The notes below the pieces were generated by a model. That model saw nothing but the letters and a program-made list of their open reading frames with translations, searched no databases and was not told where the DNA came from. A stretch of DNA of 64,000 nucleotides, taken from assembly GCA_026874595.1 (NCBI GenBank), contig CM049321.1, positions 50,637,297-50,701,296 on the forward strand. The letters run 5' to 3'. The translations under genes were made by a program, and so were the position numbers. Below, in pieces: positions 10,831 to 23,539 of this stretch (position 1 is its first letter; each line of letters begins with the position of its first letter). Source of the stretch: Sipunculus nudus (Eukaryota; Annelida; Sipuncula; Golfingiida; Sipunculidae).

Positions 10831-11404
10831 CAATTAAGAGAATGCACACTCTCATGGACAATCCACAGCCAAGAAATTCTACTGTGAAATTTAACGAGAA
10901 AAACATAAAAAATTCAGTCCCATATTTAGGTAAAAGTTTGCAGTCAGACACTTAACCCACTCGGTCACCGGGACTAGCTGAGAAAATAACAAAATTTAGT
11001 TAATGGAACGGAACGACTATTTCGTCAACGCTTTTTTTAAATTAAGAGAGAATGACAGATAGGTCCCAAAAACTGTTTTTTCTTACGGTTTATCTCATTT
11101 TGGGCTCGAGGAATATTAAGTTGTCAGATCAAGGTCCTAATATCCAAAAGAGACAGGTTAGAACCTTAAACACTCTTACTTTATTACAGAAAGTGCTGAG
11201 TTGTTTTATATAGCACTCAAGACTGAACGGAGCCTGTCACAATCAATGGTTCCTACATGTATCACATACTGGTGACTCCGATACTGGTGAGTTCTGGCAT
11301 AGTAGGGTTCTTATATTCCCAGAAGACCTGTATGTATAACCAATGGTCGTATTAATACAGCCTGGTGGTACAGGTTTTTTTGGAAGACTGTCAAGAGTAC
11401 TGAA

Positions 11405-11690
11405 TGATTAGTACAATTATGAACCGGCTTTTGTGCCATAAGGTAGTCAACGTCGGGAGATCCTGAGTTCGAATCGCAGCCGATGCAGTGAGATTTGTCA
11501 TGGTCGGCCTCCTCACAGAGTGAGGCTCTTTTATGTGAAGGCTGTGCCAAACGGCCGTTTTTCACTGACAAGCAAACGCTCCATTCGGGGGTTTCTCGAT
11601 GGTATGGCACAGGAATGGGTTCGAAAACATACCTTTGGCCCGCCCGTGCCTGGTTAACAATAGGATATTAAATGAGAGGAAGCGTTATAA
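11405..11690 (+). repeat. tRNA-derived SINE, copy 1
   Basis: It starts near 'caattatgaaccggctt' and shows an A-box-like 'gccataaggtagtca'. A perfect B box follows in 'gagttcgaatcgcagcc' (about 11466-11480). The body continues to 'ggttaacaataggatattaa', resembling SINE tails. A second copy follows ~350 bp downstream in the same orientation. Confidence 0.65.
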
Positions 11691-11756
11691 TACTTCTCTT
11701 TAACGTAGTCAGAACCCGAAATTGAAATCTGCAGACTGTAAAGATAACTGCATAAT

Positions 11757-11880
11757 TTATGCAATTATGAACTGGCTTCTGTGGCACAGGGTAGTCAAAG
11801 TCGGGAGATCCTGACTTCTAATCCCAGCCGAAGCGGTGACATTTGTCATGGTCAGCCTCCAACCAGGGTAAATATATTTA
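11757..11880 (+). repeat. tRNA-derived SINE, truncated copy 2
   Basis: It repeats the head of copy 1 ('caattatgaactggctt', 'ggcacagggtagtcaa', 'gtcgggagatcctgactt'). The B box has decayed to 'cttctaatccc'. Homology stops after 'gtcatggtcagcctcc', so it is 3'-truncated or diverged. Confidence 0.6.
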
Positions 11881-12389
11881 TAAACCCCAGATAACTCCTT
11901 TCAGAAAAGGTCATTATAAAGCCTCTGTAACGGATGTGTGAGCTTGATAATTAACAAGCTGTAAGGAAACACAGCAATGTTGACAAACGGATAAACCATA
12001 CAACCTATGGTGGTTGGTTACATATATACGGAAGCTCAATGCTCACTATTTGCAAAAGACGCTCCTTGCTTAATGTGTTTGGAATAGTTTGTCCCCTACC
12101 CCCCCCCCCCCCCACACACACACACATATTATAAGCATATTGTTGTAAGCAAAACGAACAACCTTCGCGTGCAGGATCAGTGTGTTCTTGCCTTTTTTCA
12201 ATGAAACGTTTAGTGAGTGTCTTTAGTGAATAAATGTCACATATCGGATAGGTCCAGATGTTGCTTGTCTTCGAAAAAGGGCATGGTTTGTCTTGTTCTA
12301 TTTTCTTAAAGATAGAGAGCCTTTCCTCTTTTATTTAATAACGTTGAAATTATCGGTATGCTATTACGCGATCATTATCTGCTACAGGC

Positions 12390-12390
<1 letters not shown>

Positions 12391-12457
<67 letters not shown>
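12391..12457. repeat. (TA)n microsatellite
   Basis: Nearly uninterrupted TA tract of about 33 repeats. Tyr/Ile-repeat open frames over it are artefacts. Confidence 0.95.
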
Positions 12458-12458
<1 letters not shown>

Positions 12459-12459
12459 T

Positions 12460-13770
12460 GGGGCCCACGTGCATTTCTGTGCTTTAAGGTCGTTTATACC
12501 AGAAACCCAGTTTGAACCCACTGGTCAATCGAAAAGGGATTATATTAAAGCCGATTCAACGAGAGATAAATAATGACTATCTTTGTTCTGAATACTTGGG
12601 GAACACTACAACAATACTACCGAATGGGATGCAATTTCGCAACACGTTAATCACTTATAACGTGTCTTGGTATTTATGCTGAAGACATCATAAGAGCATT
12701 TTGGGTGATAACACCGTGGTAGGCTACAATAAACAAAAACAAAGTATGGTATAACCATCAGGTCGGAAAACCACTCAATGTGATGAGGCCCCGTAAAAAT
12801 GGCCGATTTGTTTAGCCTTGTAATTTTCATAACATGTTAACAACTCATTGTAGTGACATTCGCACATTCTTCATATTTATATTTCAGAATATTTCCTCAA
12901 AAAGAACCAAGGCTCCTGTTCATGACATGATTTAATGACAAAGATTTTGATTTTGTTTTCTTTCCAATGCGGGTAAAACTTATCAAGACACTAAAGAACC
13001 TTAAAATGCCAGCCCGCTCTTATTTTATTATACCGAGTACAATTTTTTATAAAGTCTTTTCATTTTCTTCTTTTATAGTTAATGAATGCTTATAACTAAG
13101 AGTCAACTCATTTTCTCATCTTCGTATTTGTCACATTTTTATCCAGACTGTTACGTACCCATGTGCACTTCACTTAAGCCTTTCTCTATGCTGCGATACT
13201 TTCATCTATGTTTTTAATCAAACCCCTTTCCTTAGTATATGAACACACATACTGTTCACATGTCAACTTCTGTATACTTCTACTTCGTGCTTACATTACC
13301 GCGCTAATGCTCAATATAGTTTAATTTATTGCAAACTGACACATTAAGTCAATGGTCATGAAGGACATAATATTCCATAAAAAAATATTTCTATGTATTA
13401 AAGTGCCCGTATGTAAACATAATTTTATTATGATTTATTGTGATAAATAAATACATTTCTAAATAAAAAAAACATGGCGCAGACACTGATCTCGCTAATT
13501 TCCCGAGACCGTAGCGTCGCCGTCGAAGGCTTAATGTTCCCCAGAAGACTTCTTATAGGTTCCACGCAAACAGCCACATGATCCGGTTGGGAAAACCATA
13601 ACCGCCATCCGTAACCGGGACCACACGCGACACTGCACAAATACCCATCTGAAATTATTCACCGAGATTCCTTTCTCCATGCTCACCGTTCATCCTTCGG
13701 GACTGTACACAAAACAAATTTAGTTTTAAGTGTGAAATAAAGAATCAAGTGTCACCTACAATATTTTCCA
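12460..13770. other. Non-coding stretch, no gene seen
   Basis: AT-rich sequence without recognisable exons or repeat families. Confidence 0.4.
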
Positions 13771-14180
13771 GAATGTTTGTGTGTGTATATGGGTGTTTGT
13801 GTGAAAGTGTGTGTGTGTATGTGTTTACTCACAACATAATCATGAGAAAAATCTTATGAAATAGACTTTGGTAGTAATCCGGCTGATATTCCGGTTCCAG
13901 GAAGGACTTCAAGGAATATTAACAAATGTACAGCCACTTACGCATTAATGAACCTTTGAATATGGGTCGAATAATTAAATGCAAACATGGGTTGGAGGAA
14001 CTTCAGCATGAATGAACCTGGGAGAATTTGCCGAATTAGAGAATGCAAACACGTTTTAGGGAGCGTCAAACAAGAAGGACCGGCCACATGGCGCAGGCCT
14101 GCATTCCCTACAATGCAGATTTCTAATTTATATTTGCTGGTCTGCTTACTCTCGGAATCTTGGAACCATTATTTAAAATA
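13770..14180 (+). repeat. Dispersed repeat, copy with duplicated middle
   Basis: It carries the GT-rich leader (13775-13825), then the body words 'ccggttccaggaaggact', 'aaatgtacagccactta' and 'atgaacc'. The stretch 'gaa...gggtcgaat.a..aatgcaaaca.g' occurs twice in succession (about 13948-13990 and 14010-14055), suggesting a small internal duplication. It ends with 'ctgcattccctacaatgcag', matching the 3' word at 3840. Confidence 0.55.
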
Positions 14181-14189
14181 TATTCCAAT

Positions 14190-16780
14190 GTCCAGGAAGA
14201 AAGGTGGAGGTTTAGCATTATAATCCTGGTGAAAACTCCGCCATAAAAGGCGCTTTCTCCCATCACGGGGTTTAACACCTTTTAATCCCTACCTGAGTCC
14301 GCCCCTGACAAATTGACAAATAGCCAGATGGCCCGAGATACAAGAATTTCTATGATAAATGTGACGTGTTCAATCCACTGGAGCCGCGATATTAGAAATG
14401 TCATTGTCGCCAGGGTTAAAAACAAGTGGACAAGACACTTCAATTTAATGCCTGAGTCTTTTGCCTCCCACATTTTGGCAGACTGTTTTTTTTTTTTTGG
14501 TCAAGGTGTGTGCTCATGTGTTGAGGGGCTGATGTTGTTTGAGCCGGGGGCACCGATCTGGACCAGTCTGATGATCTGCCGGCTCCACATTGATTAGACG
14601 CACCACTTGGGCCTTGGAAGAAAATAATTTTCCGTCTGTCTGTCAGGAGTTAGAAAAATCAGATCATTCACTTGCCCCAGTAAATCCCATTAGGTAAGAT
14701 CATCTTGATTTTGTGGGGAACCTTGATTCTCAGGGAAGATTTTGAATTATCCAGTAACATTCCACCATTCTTAACATCAAGGCTTTCACCGTAACTTCCG
14801 AGCGGCAGCCCTTGTCTATCCTTCAACTATACTACCTTTATTTATTTTGCATTGATTATACAAATAATTAAAATATCTAGTGCAAGGTACAACCCAAGGC
14901 TTCGTTGGGTTCGGGAAACTCTGGGTCTCAAGGAAACCCGCCGCCCATGAACAGGATATAACAAACCACTCTCAAAGCCAACCTTGGTTTTAAACCAGGA
15001 ACGCCTACCGTTTTGCCACTCGATTGGCCAGAACGCATTCTTGTTAGACTGACCAGTAATATTAAGGTCAATTAATCGAGTTGTTACGTGTTACTTAAAT
15101 TTTGTCCGGGTTCGATCACATAATATGTATAAACCCAAGAACGACCAACAAATATTCACCAATATTTAAAATAACAAAATCACTTTTTACAATCAATACA
15201 AGATAAAAATAATATATTTGGTAATATTCCCCAATCATATGTTCTTGTTACATTCCCAAAATGTTGTTCAAGTGTTGAGACACCCCGTACAGGAAAAAAG
15301 ATATTGCGGTAATCCTTGGCTTTAGAACTAAAGGTGTCTCCCATCCGAATTCATGAAAACAACTCCTCGGGCCGGAGAAGGAATTTTTATTTGCGATTGT
15401 CAAGAAGTTCACATAAAACGTTAAGTTCTGAAAATTCAAGTATTTAACACAGGATCGTTCATTGCCACTTAATTCGTAGCAGGATAAACGTCTGTTAAGA
15501 TGGATAAATTTGACACATCCTAAACATTCAGATATTGCATGTATCTGAAATGTGTTTCTTAATGTAATTTAGAAACAACCAGCTTAATAGGACTAGGAAA
15601 CTAAAGCAATCCTAACGTGAGTTTATTAGGACAATAACCGTCGGATATCGGCCATTTAAGTCCATATATGAACTTTTTACGTTTGTTAATAATACATCCC
15701 TTATTATATAGCGTTTTAAAACGATTTGCTTTCACCCATTTTTTCCTCAGCCAGAAGGGTAAACGTTCATCTCCATTCGTGCGTTTGTTTGTTTGTGTGT
15801 TTGTTCACAGTACAACTTCCTGGAACAGAAGAGGAAAACCCTGCATTCACTGGTCTGATCGTTGGTGGGATACATTTTGTTAATTTTGTACCGAGCGTTG
15901 TCCGCGATTCAGTGTGAATCTCCCCTTCACATATTTCCTTGCGGATAACAAATATCTAGAAACAATTGAAACAATTTTAGTTACCATGTCCAACTTGATC
16001 CTTTTTATGGCAGAATAAAGTTCAGAAATGCACAGCGTGAGGCTTCATAGGAAACCTGGTCCCATTTTACATGAGGCCAGCTACTGCAGGGCTTGGTATG
16101 AATGGCATCGTCTTATTATCACACGCCAAAATTATTAACCTCAGCTAAATTCTTCATCAGTTTTTCCTTAGGCAGCCATTTATATTCTGTTAATAGCCGA
16201 CTTCCTATAAGAAATGTTATTGACTTTCATCATCTGTTTTACATACTTCAATATAACGTGCGTTGGGGGATATAAATGAAACACAGTTTTGGAAATTTTG
16301 CATGTGAACTAAACAAAGCTTGCAATTATACTTTTATCTACTGAAATGGTACATTGTTGTCGCGGCATTAATTTTTCTCTTTCATGGGATTGAGGCAAGA
16401 TCAACTAAAATACCGGTTATACCTCATTACAAATAATAATTAAGGCCTAAATATAGGAGCGGGGATTAATAAGACAAGAGCAAGTCATTTTTTGTTGTGG
16501 CGAGTCTTTAATTATATAAAATGCTTACAAACGAGAGCCATAATCACAGCAAGAAAGACTGTACCACACACACCATCACACATACACACCAGTGGACCTT
16601 ATACAAAATAAATTCACTGATACCAGGTTCATAATATTCGAATGGATATGAACTAAATATGTTTATATTAATTTATGTAACGCCCACACACACACGATTG
16701 TGCTACTTCATTATTTGTCACAGACTTGATTACAACAAGCGTGTATGTGTGTTTGTGGATAAACCATGAACCATAAACAA
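14190..16780. other. Non-coding stretch, no gene seen
   Basis: No accepted exon. A leader-like fragment of the dispersed repeat ('cgttcatctccattcgtgcg') occurs at about 15762-15785. Open frames in this span are short and lack domain content. Confidence 0.4.
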
Positions 16781-16784
16781 GTTG

Positions 16785-16835
16785 GGGGCTTGCATTCCTT
16801 AGAATGCAGGTTCCTATTTTTATTTGAGTGGCCTC
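16785..16835 (+). repeat. 3' fragment of the dispersed repeat
   Basis: 'gcttgcattccttagaatgc' followed by 'aggttcctatttttatttg' matches the 3' end of the copies at 3840-3870 and 14098-14140. The imperfect palindrome 'gcattccttagaatgc' marks this end. Confidence 0.5.
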
Positions 16836-16839
16836 AATT

Positions 16840-18630
16840 ATCATTATTGCACTGTCAAAACAAAGTTGGAGTATGGAGATCAGACCAATTTACTTGAGAA
16901 TTATGGACCTCTTAACGCTAGTAAACTATCCCTCCCATGAACCATTTTCGTTAAAAGTAAAATTAATGAGCGTGATAGCTAATGCCCCACTGATTTTATT
17001 GCTTGCTAAGTTGTCGGGTCTCTGTGCACGGTAATTAATGACATGCATTAGTGAGGTCAATGATTCTACATACATCAGATAGATTACTACTTTTTAGCAA
17101 TGACAGCGGTTGGAATCGGAAGTCTTGTAACGCCTTGATCCTCGTATATCTAATGGCGTTTATCTAATTACCAGAATTGCTTTATTTCTTCACCCATTAA
17201 TGTTTTTCTTATCAAAATATTTGTTACGTCTTATGTTATTGTTATGTCGAACTTTCTTTTCAATTAACAATTAAATGGAAATAACAAGGAAAAAAGCACT
17301 TGTAATGAGAATAAATAATATATTTTTTTAAAATTAAGAATCCATGATTCAGTTTAGAGTTACGTTAAATGTTTCTATATAATCTTTGAGTAATGCATTA
17401 ATATTTGTTAATGAGAAAATTTAGGATTCTAGACTTGCCTTATTGAATTGTCCTAAATATTTTCCCGTTTGTTTAATGTTTAATTCAACGTAAACTATTT
17501 CGTCGACCCCCGAAGAAAAAAAAGAGCAAATGGTTCTTCTTGCCACAGCAGATATTTATATATATATAAATATATAGAACACGGGGCTCTTATTTTGATA
17601 CGCTTGAGATGGCTAGTTTTTGAGCTAATTGAATCACATTTTCCTTATAAACTAGGTTCCCTCCAAGCGACTGGTTTAAGAGGGATAGGTAAACATTTAT
17701 TTAATTAGGTCTGCAGTCTGTAACTTAAGAACACATAAACAGTTTCCCCGGACTAATCAATCAGAGGATAAATACTGATAAATGATGTTGCAGAACATGT
17801 TATTATGTTAGCGTATTATTTAAAAAAAAGAGTATGGCTCTTGGTTACATAATTAAGGAGGTCACGGTTTTCCTATTTATTTAGTTCAAAATATAATTTA
17901 TGCACATATTATGCTTTTAAAGGTATAGGTCGAATACCTATCAGATTCTGACCATCTTAAGAAAGACAAATTTCACAAGCAATGAGGTAATGCTATATAG
18001 TTCTATTATGCTGAGGGTTAAAAACCCAGTCTGCTGTTCGAAAGGAACGCTCAGAGGGCAATCTTGGCGGTTATTAAGACGAAACAAATCATAAAGAATG
18101 AAACAAATATGAATAGAGCAGATAGCTATGCATCGATGGATTAATTTGTTACAATACCTATCGCAGCAAACTTAAATCGACACGGGATAAGTATTTACTA
18201 TTTTCTTTCACTGAAGCCATTTTCCTCGAGGATATTACTATAAGTTATAATATTTCCTGCATATTAATATTTAAACAAAATGGTTTGGTGGAGGTTATAA
18301 TTTATTATTATTGAAAAGCGAATGAAATATCTACATAAGGATTTATTTCTTTTACTTCATGGCTTACATATAATATGTTACTTACAAACGCTTTGTGTGT
18401 TTTCATAAGCTGTAACTACACCTACCTTAATTCTAAGATGATTCCGCTTAATCTCATAAAGGTAACAGGTATCACCGTCACCTTGTTTATAATCCAGAAG
18501 TCAAACACATGCATTGCCTCTTCACATCAATGCAACTTGTGTTTGCCCGGGAAACCAGCAATCTTAAGCTCTACACACAAGAACTTACCGAACAAACGTT
18601 CTGAAATTGTATCCACCATTTTCTAATGAT
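16840..18630. other. AT-rich spacer, no gene seen
   Basis: No recognisable coding or repeat content up to the truncated edge of the LINE near 18640. Confidence 0.4.
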
Positions 18631-18654
18631 AGAAGAATGAATTTTAAAAATATA

Positions 18655-19275
18655 TTTAATCATATCCAGAGAAATGCCATCTGAACCTGGCGACTTTCCA
18701 GATGGCATCTGTTTAACAACTTCAACAATATCAGAAATTCTAATGTTGTCATAAAAGGACCCACGTTATATATTTTCATCAAAGTGAGTTTCAAGATATG
18801 CATCAACTATTACCTGGAATTCGTTATTTACTTTATGCCTAGAATTATTTAGTAAATATTTAAAATACTCAATCCAAACTCTTCTACCAATATTATTTAC
18901 ATTTCTTTGTCTCATCAATTTTTTTAAGCTTTCATAATTATTTCTGCATCTCTATTATTTAAAATATCTGGAATAACACTCTTTCCTTTGATATTATGTT
19001 TGTCCTCGCACAGTTTTTAAACTTCTTCCTGTCTTCCTTGTATGCTTGTAGATCATCATGTTATTCTGTATTTATTCAGTAACTTATATTTGTTATGTTT
19101 TGCCAACTTGCATTCTTTGTCCCACCAACCCAGCTTGGCTTTACTTTTCTTGTAATTATTTCTTTCTTTCAAATCCAAAACAAAAGTTTGTTTTATAAAA
19201 TTATTAAAATATTCTAAGGCTACATCTAGATCATTCATCAAGTTAATCAAATTCTGTTGTGTACTGGTCATATTT
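18655..19275 (-). pseudogene. LINE ORF2 linker and first RT block
   Basis: The frame from about 19271 to 19056 contains GWWDKECKLAKHNKYKLLNK, the conserved W..eC...k linker between endonuclease and RT in LINE ORF2. Further on, near 18740-18665, the minus strand reads ISDIVEVVKQMPSGKSPGSD followed by GIS, the RT block that opens the catalytic domain. The sequence then loses similarity at about 18640. No FxDxxxAFD or YADD motif is present, so this copy lost most of RT. Confidence 0.65.
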
Positions 19276-19379
19276 GTTTAGAAAATGTGTTTCAAGCTCC
19301 ATGGGATATTTTGTTTTTAATTTATGATTTATCCACTGTCTACAGTTAATGTGTTTATTTAAATAGTTGCATTTGTTTT

Positions 19380-20180
19380 AACATGAAAGGAACACATGAC
19401 TGGAAAATGGTCTGATACATATAATTTAAAAAGAAAACTAAAGGCCCTTTACAAAATTAAAAAGTTCAGTACTTATAATAAATAATGTAATCTAATACAC
19501 GCTGTCCATAATATGTGACACACCAGATATATCGTGTAAAACCCATCCATTTAGAATATATTAGTATATTATAAGAACAACAAAGATTTTGCAATGATAA
19601 ACCAAACTTATTATTCTTTGGTCTCTAGAGTTTCTGCTTATTAAAAATCATCTGTAGGATGTGTCTTATTAATTACATCTAGAGTATCACTTTCGATGTA
19701 ATCAGGCAAGCAGCCAATCCGTGCATTTAGGTCACCCATAATGATAATATACAAATCCTGATGTTTGGCTATTATTTCTGCCAATATATTTTCTATTCGA
19801 ATAATACCATCACTTTCTTTGACACACTGATCGGTGATCCTTCTGTGGCAACATACACATAAAATTAGAATTTTTTCCCTTAAATTAAAAGCGGCACCAT
19901 CTATCATTAAAGCAGTTATACCCATGTCTTTATAAATCTTTAAAATCTTGAAAATACCAATATTCTGAAACAAACTAAGACCCTACCTCTGGAAAAATTA
20001 CTTCTAGCAGTCCAAAAACCAATTAAAATATTTAAAGTGTTCATCAAGTTGATCTGACACAGTACTCCGGGTTTCCACAATACAAAGAATATCCTCAATG
20101 TTTACCATCTCGATGAAATCAGGTGTATGCAGTTTTGACAGTAGATCCCCTGCATCCCAAGAAATTAAAGAAACAGTTTC
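19380..20180 (-). pseudogene. LINE ORF2 endonuclease domain remnant
   Basis: AP-endonuclease-type domain that would nick target DNA for target-primed reverse transcription. Visible landmarks are the N-terminal ISWDAGDLLSK segment, an ET-containing strand (ILCIVETRS) in the place of the catalytic Glu motif, the core IIIMGDLNARIG (about 19740-19710, equivalent to GDFN), and VSDHFPV (about 19415-19395), the conserved C-terminal SDH. The landmarks are spread over more than one frame with stops between, so no intact ORF2 remains. Confidence 0.7.
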
Positions 20181-20479
20181 ATATCTTTCTAAAGCAAATG
20201 TTTTGTTTTTATCAGTGCAGTTGTTATTAGTTAATTATTAGCTTACCTTTGTCTGTGGTGTAAGACTGTTAATAGTGCAAGTTTGTGTTAGCAGAATAGG
20301 ATTTTCATCGTCATCACCATCATCATGGTTAATGGTGCATGAGTGTTTCAGTGCATCCCACTCCTCATGTGCAGAACCTGAATGAGAAAGATCAATTAAT
20401 TTCGTATCTGTTCAACTGTTAATACAGAAAACATTTACATCAACTTCTATTATTCTGCTCTATACCATAGAAATTCAAA

Positions 20480-20640
20480 TTATTCCTTTTTGATTGCTCT
20501 TCCATTTTGTCAACTTAGCTTTGAGTTTATTATTTTCTTGTTTTACTTGGTCAATTTCTTCCTTTAATTCATTTAATTGTACTTTCAAGTCCAATATCAT
20601 ATTTACCCAAGGTGCTCTATTTATGAGTGTGTTTTTTTTC
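20480..20640 (-). pseudogene. LINE ORF1-like coiled-coil remnant
   Basis: The minus-strand frame reads a heptad-rich, Lys/Glu/Leu-rich segment (core LKVQLNELKEEIDQVKQ) followed by NNKLKAKLTKWKSNQK. Stops lie on either side. Coiled coils of this kind occur in LINE ORF1 proteins, where they mediate trimerisation. Its position just upstream of the endonuclease, on the same strand, supports that reading. It is too short to assign to a family. Confidence 0.45.
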
Positions 20641-20769
20641 GACTCTCTCTTGGTTCATAAGAATCAGCGTTTGGGTTCAAGTTTGGTGAACTACTTCTAT
20701 TTTCCCTCAATTCTATGCGGGGGTCTTGTCTGGCACTTCTCCTAACACCCCTGACTGTGACTCCTGAGA

Positions 20770-21890
20770 AGCCTGACATGACTCAGGAGTGTGGTTTATT
20801 GGTAATCTTTGGGCCACGGGTTTAACTCAACCCCACACTCTGTGTCAACAACACAGCCAAACATGTTGCCAAGCGAAAGGTCAAGGCCACAGTTGTCAAA
20901 CTTATCGTGATGGTTCTCAAATTGAATTTATTTATTTCATTTATTTATTTATTTATTTTATTTTTCTTTTTGCTGTGTAAAGCAGCCAATTCGTGCTCTC
21001 CAGATCTGTATATTTACACGCATAGAACTCAACAACAGTTCATATAACTAGTTCATCAAGAATTTTAGGATTTTTTTATTTTATTTTCTTCTGTAAGGTA
21101 TATTTTTCACAAACTGGCCCAAACCACAGTCGACCGGTTCAAAGTCACGTGATCTGCCTTTCTGATTAGAACGTTTCTGAAGGTTAGCGTTTATTAATTC
21201 ACTCATCAATCCAGGATCCCCGTCTAATTGTCAGTAGAGGTGTCAAGGAAACTCATGTAACTTTACATGAAAGGGCAAGTTCTATGGGAATTTACTTCAA
21301 TATTCCAATGATCATAAATATGACAGTAGCGCCAGACAGACCGATGATGTATAGAACTCGCCTATGAATATATATCTTGTTATTCATGCATGGAATATCC
21401 TTCCCCAAAAAGAATGCTGTATACACTTCTCGAATCCATGCATTCTATATTTTTCTTTACCGACCATTCTCAAGATGTGATATGGATATTTCTCTTTCTA
21501 ATCGGGCCAGAAGACATGCCGTAAAACACAAACAGAGGATTCATCAACTTCCTCTCAAATATACATATCTGTTTATCCTGCCTCAGTCCTCCAGAAAATG
21601 AAGTTTTCTTTGTGTAAATTTGGCATGTATTTGACATATTCATCTTTTAAATTATTTCTAATACCTTTTTTATCATATGATTTGTATTTATCTATTCGCT
21701 TTCACTCATTTCATCTATATTTATTGATAGTATGTTGTTTGTATATGAGCTATTAATCCTTTAAATCTTCTGAACTTTTTTTATTTTTCTAACATTTATC
21801 TCGTATTTTATGTACTTCTAATTAACACGAATAAATGGACACCTTTTATGGCAATCGTCATGATTTATTGTCATGACTCGTCTATAATTT
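20770..21890. other. Non-coding stretch, no gene seen
   Basis: It includes a small hairpin near 20759-20790 (arms 'actcctgag' and 'ctcaggagt') and a short TTTA-repeat at 20928-20962. No coding content was recognised. Confidence 0.4.
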
Positions 21891-21892
21891 AT

Positions 21893-22290
21893 CTGTGTGG
21901 CTCAAAGGTAGAACACAGGACTCAAAGCCGGTAGATGATATTTCCCAAGGTCGGCCCGCACCCAGGATGAGCGGTCTGCAGGCTTAATGCAGACCTGGTA
22001 ACAGTAACGACCCAGTGCGTCTTTTTGGGGTTCATCGGTGTTATGACCCAACAATGGTCATCCCAAGGTCGGCCCGCACCCAGGATGAGCGGTCTGCAGG
22101 CTTAATGCAGACCTGGTAACAGTAACGACCCAGTGCGTCTTTTTGGGGTTCATCGGTGTTATGACCCAACAATGGGGATGATTACAGACCCAGGACCCAC
22201 AGTGAAGGTAGACACCGGGCCTGGGTGACACCAGGATACAGGAAAAAGTGAAAAAGAAACGAGTGCTACCGCCCTGTCACGTAGTCATGA
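21893..22290 (+). repeat. tRNA-derived SINE with a perfect 118-bp tandem duplication
   Basis: The head 'gtggctcaaaggtagaacac' with 'gactcaaagccgg' matches the SINE at 880-1052. The body holds 'cccaggatgagcggtctgca' and 'ggcttaatgcagacctggta'. The segment beginning 'cccaaggtcggcccgcaccc' at 21944 is repeated from 22062 without a difference for about 114 bases (period 118). The B box is missing or decayed. The same body words recur, diverged, near 55640 and 60570. Confidence 0.7.
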
Positions 22291-23535
22291 CCTCAATGGG
22301 ACTCTGCAGCAGTAACTAAAATTAATAATTAGATAAGAGAGCATAAAAAATTTAAGACGGTTACCTCCATCAAAGAAATTAAAAAAAATACTTATTTTTA
22401 ACATGCTAACGTTTCCCCTCGTCAGAATCAACACATCTGACGACCTGTAAAGTAAGTGAGAGTATTATCAAAGAGAATGGCCAGGGACCTTGACCCGTTA
22501 GGCGAAACCTGTATGCACAAAATTCTGTGGTTCGAAGCTTCCATTTGTTTCCTAGCACCGAGTCCTCGTTATAATTGTTACTAATTGCTTCCCTAATTTT
22601 CTGTTGATAACCTTTTCGTGAAAAAGATAATGTAATTTTTTTATTCATGAGGATTTCTTGTAAAAGGGTCACGCTTGTGTTCATATGCGCCGTTGTATGG
22701 TTTTGAGGGCCAGCTATTTCATAGCCTGTTATGTGCAGTTCTCACCGTAAATATTTCATCATGTTTATATAATATGTAAGGTTTAGCTGTCACTATTATT
22801 TTGGCCCCTGTGTGTTGAAGTGTCAGAATTCATGTACACCTTTAATGTATTGTCAGGGCATTACATAATTGTGATGGCTAAGCCGCGACCACATGGCATC
22901 TCTGTCCAGTTTAATTGCACCTTCAAACACCTTCATTAACCCTATGTTAATGAAGCTTTTGTTACCCTTTACGTGTTTTGTTGAATTATTTCGTATTGAT
23001 CTCAGCATTTGGCTCTTGTTGTTCCAATTTTAAGTTCATTATACTGCAACCTCGAATCCTGCAAGTTTATCTCTCACGGAGCCCAAATTTCTACAACATA
23101 TCTAACCTCGTTCGATAAATAGAAAAAAAAAAGAAAATTATATCCTCTTCACTCCATAATTTGGTGACAGACTCAGCAGAACAATTTGTTGTGTCATTAT
23201 CTAAAATCACAGGCCTTAGAGTATTTTTCTCAATATTTGCCTACTTCTCTTCTATTAAGCTAATGCTTCAGCATCGTGACCTTAATTAACTGGAGGAAAT
23301 GGATGAAGCAACTAAATTATGATGTTTACAGCGTCCCAAGTGGGTAATGACCTGTTGTACTTAAAGAAATATCTATCTCCGTGAATCTCAGATTTGGAAG
23401 TTGTTACGGAACCCAATATCAACATATCACGTAGCTGTGACTAACATAAATTTTGTAATGAAGATAAAACAATCAGATTCTGTAACACTAGGCAGCGTGA
23501 AATGTCTGGGGGAACGAATAAAGAAGTCAGTGTCT
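22290..23535. other. Non-coding stretch, no gene seen
   Basis: No exon, RNA or repeat family recognised. Confidence 0.4.
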
Positions 23536-23539
23536 TTTT

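Larger units (their letters stand above)
18640..20760 (-). mobile_element. Decayed LINE (APE-endonuclease type), 3'-truncated
   Basis: A non-LTR retrotransposon remnant on the minus strand, read from about 20760 down to 18640. In order it shows: a short coiled-coil segment like the end of an ORF1 (about 20640-20480), the start of an AP-endonuclease domain (LISWDAGDLLSKLHTPDFIE.. then ILCIVETRS, about 20170-20060), the endonuclease core, the linker, and the first RT block (about 18740-18660). Homology stops just after that block, so the reverse transcriptase catalytic motifs are missing. The CR1/Jockey/RTE clade cannot be decided by eye. Confidence 0.75.
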
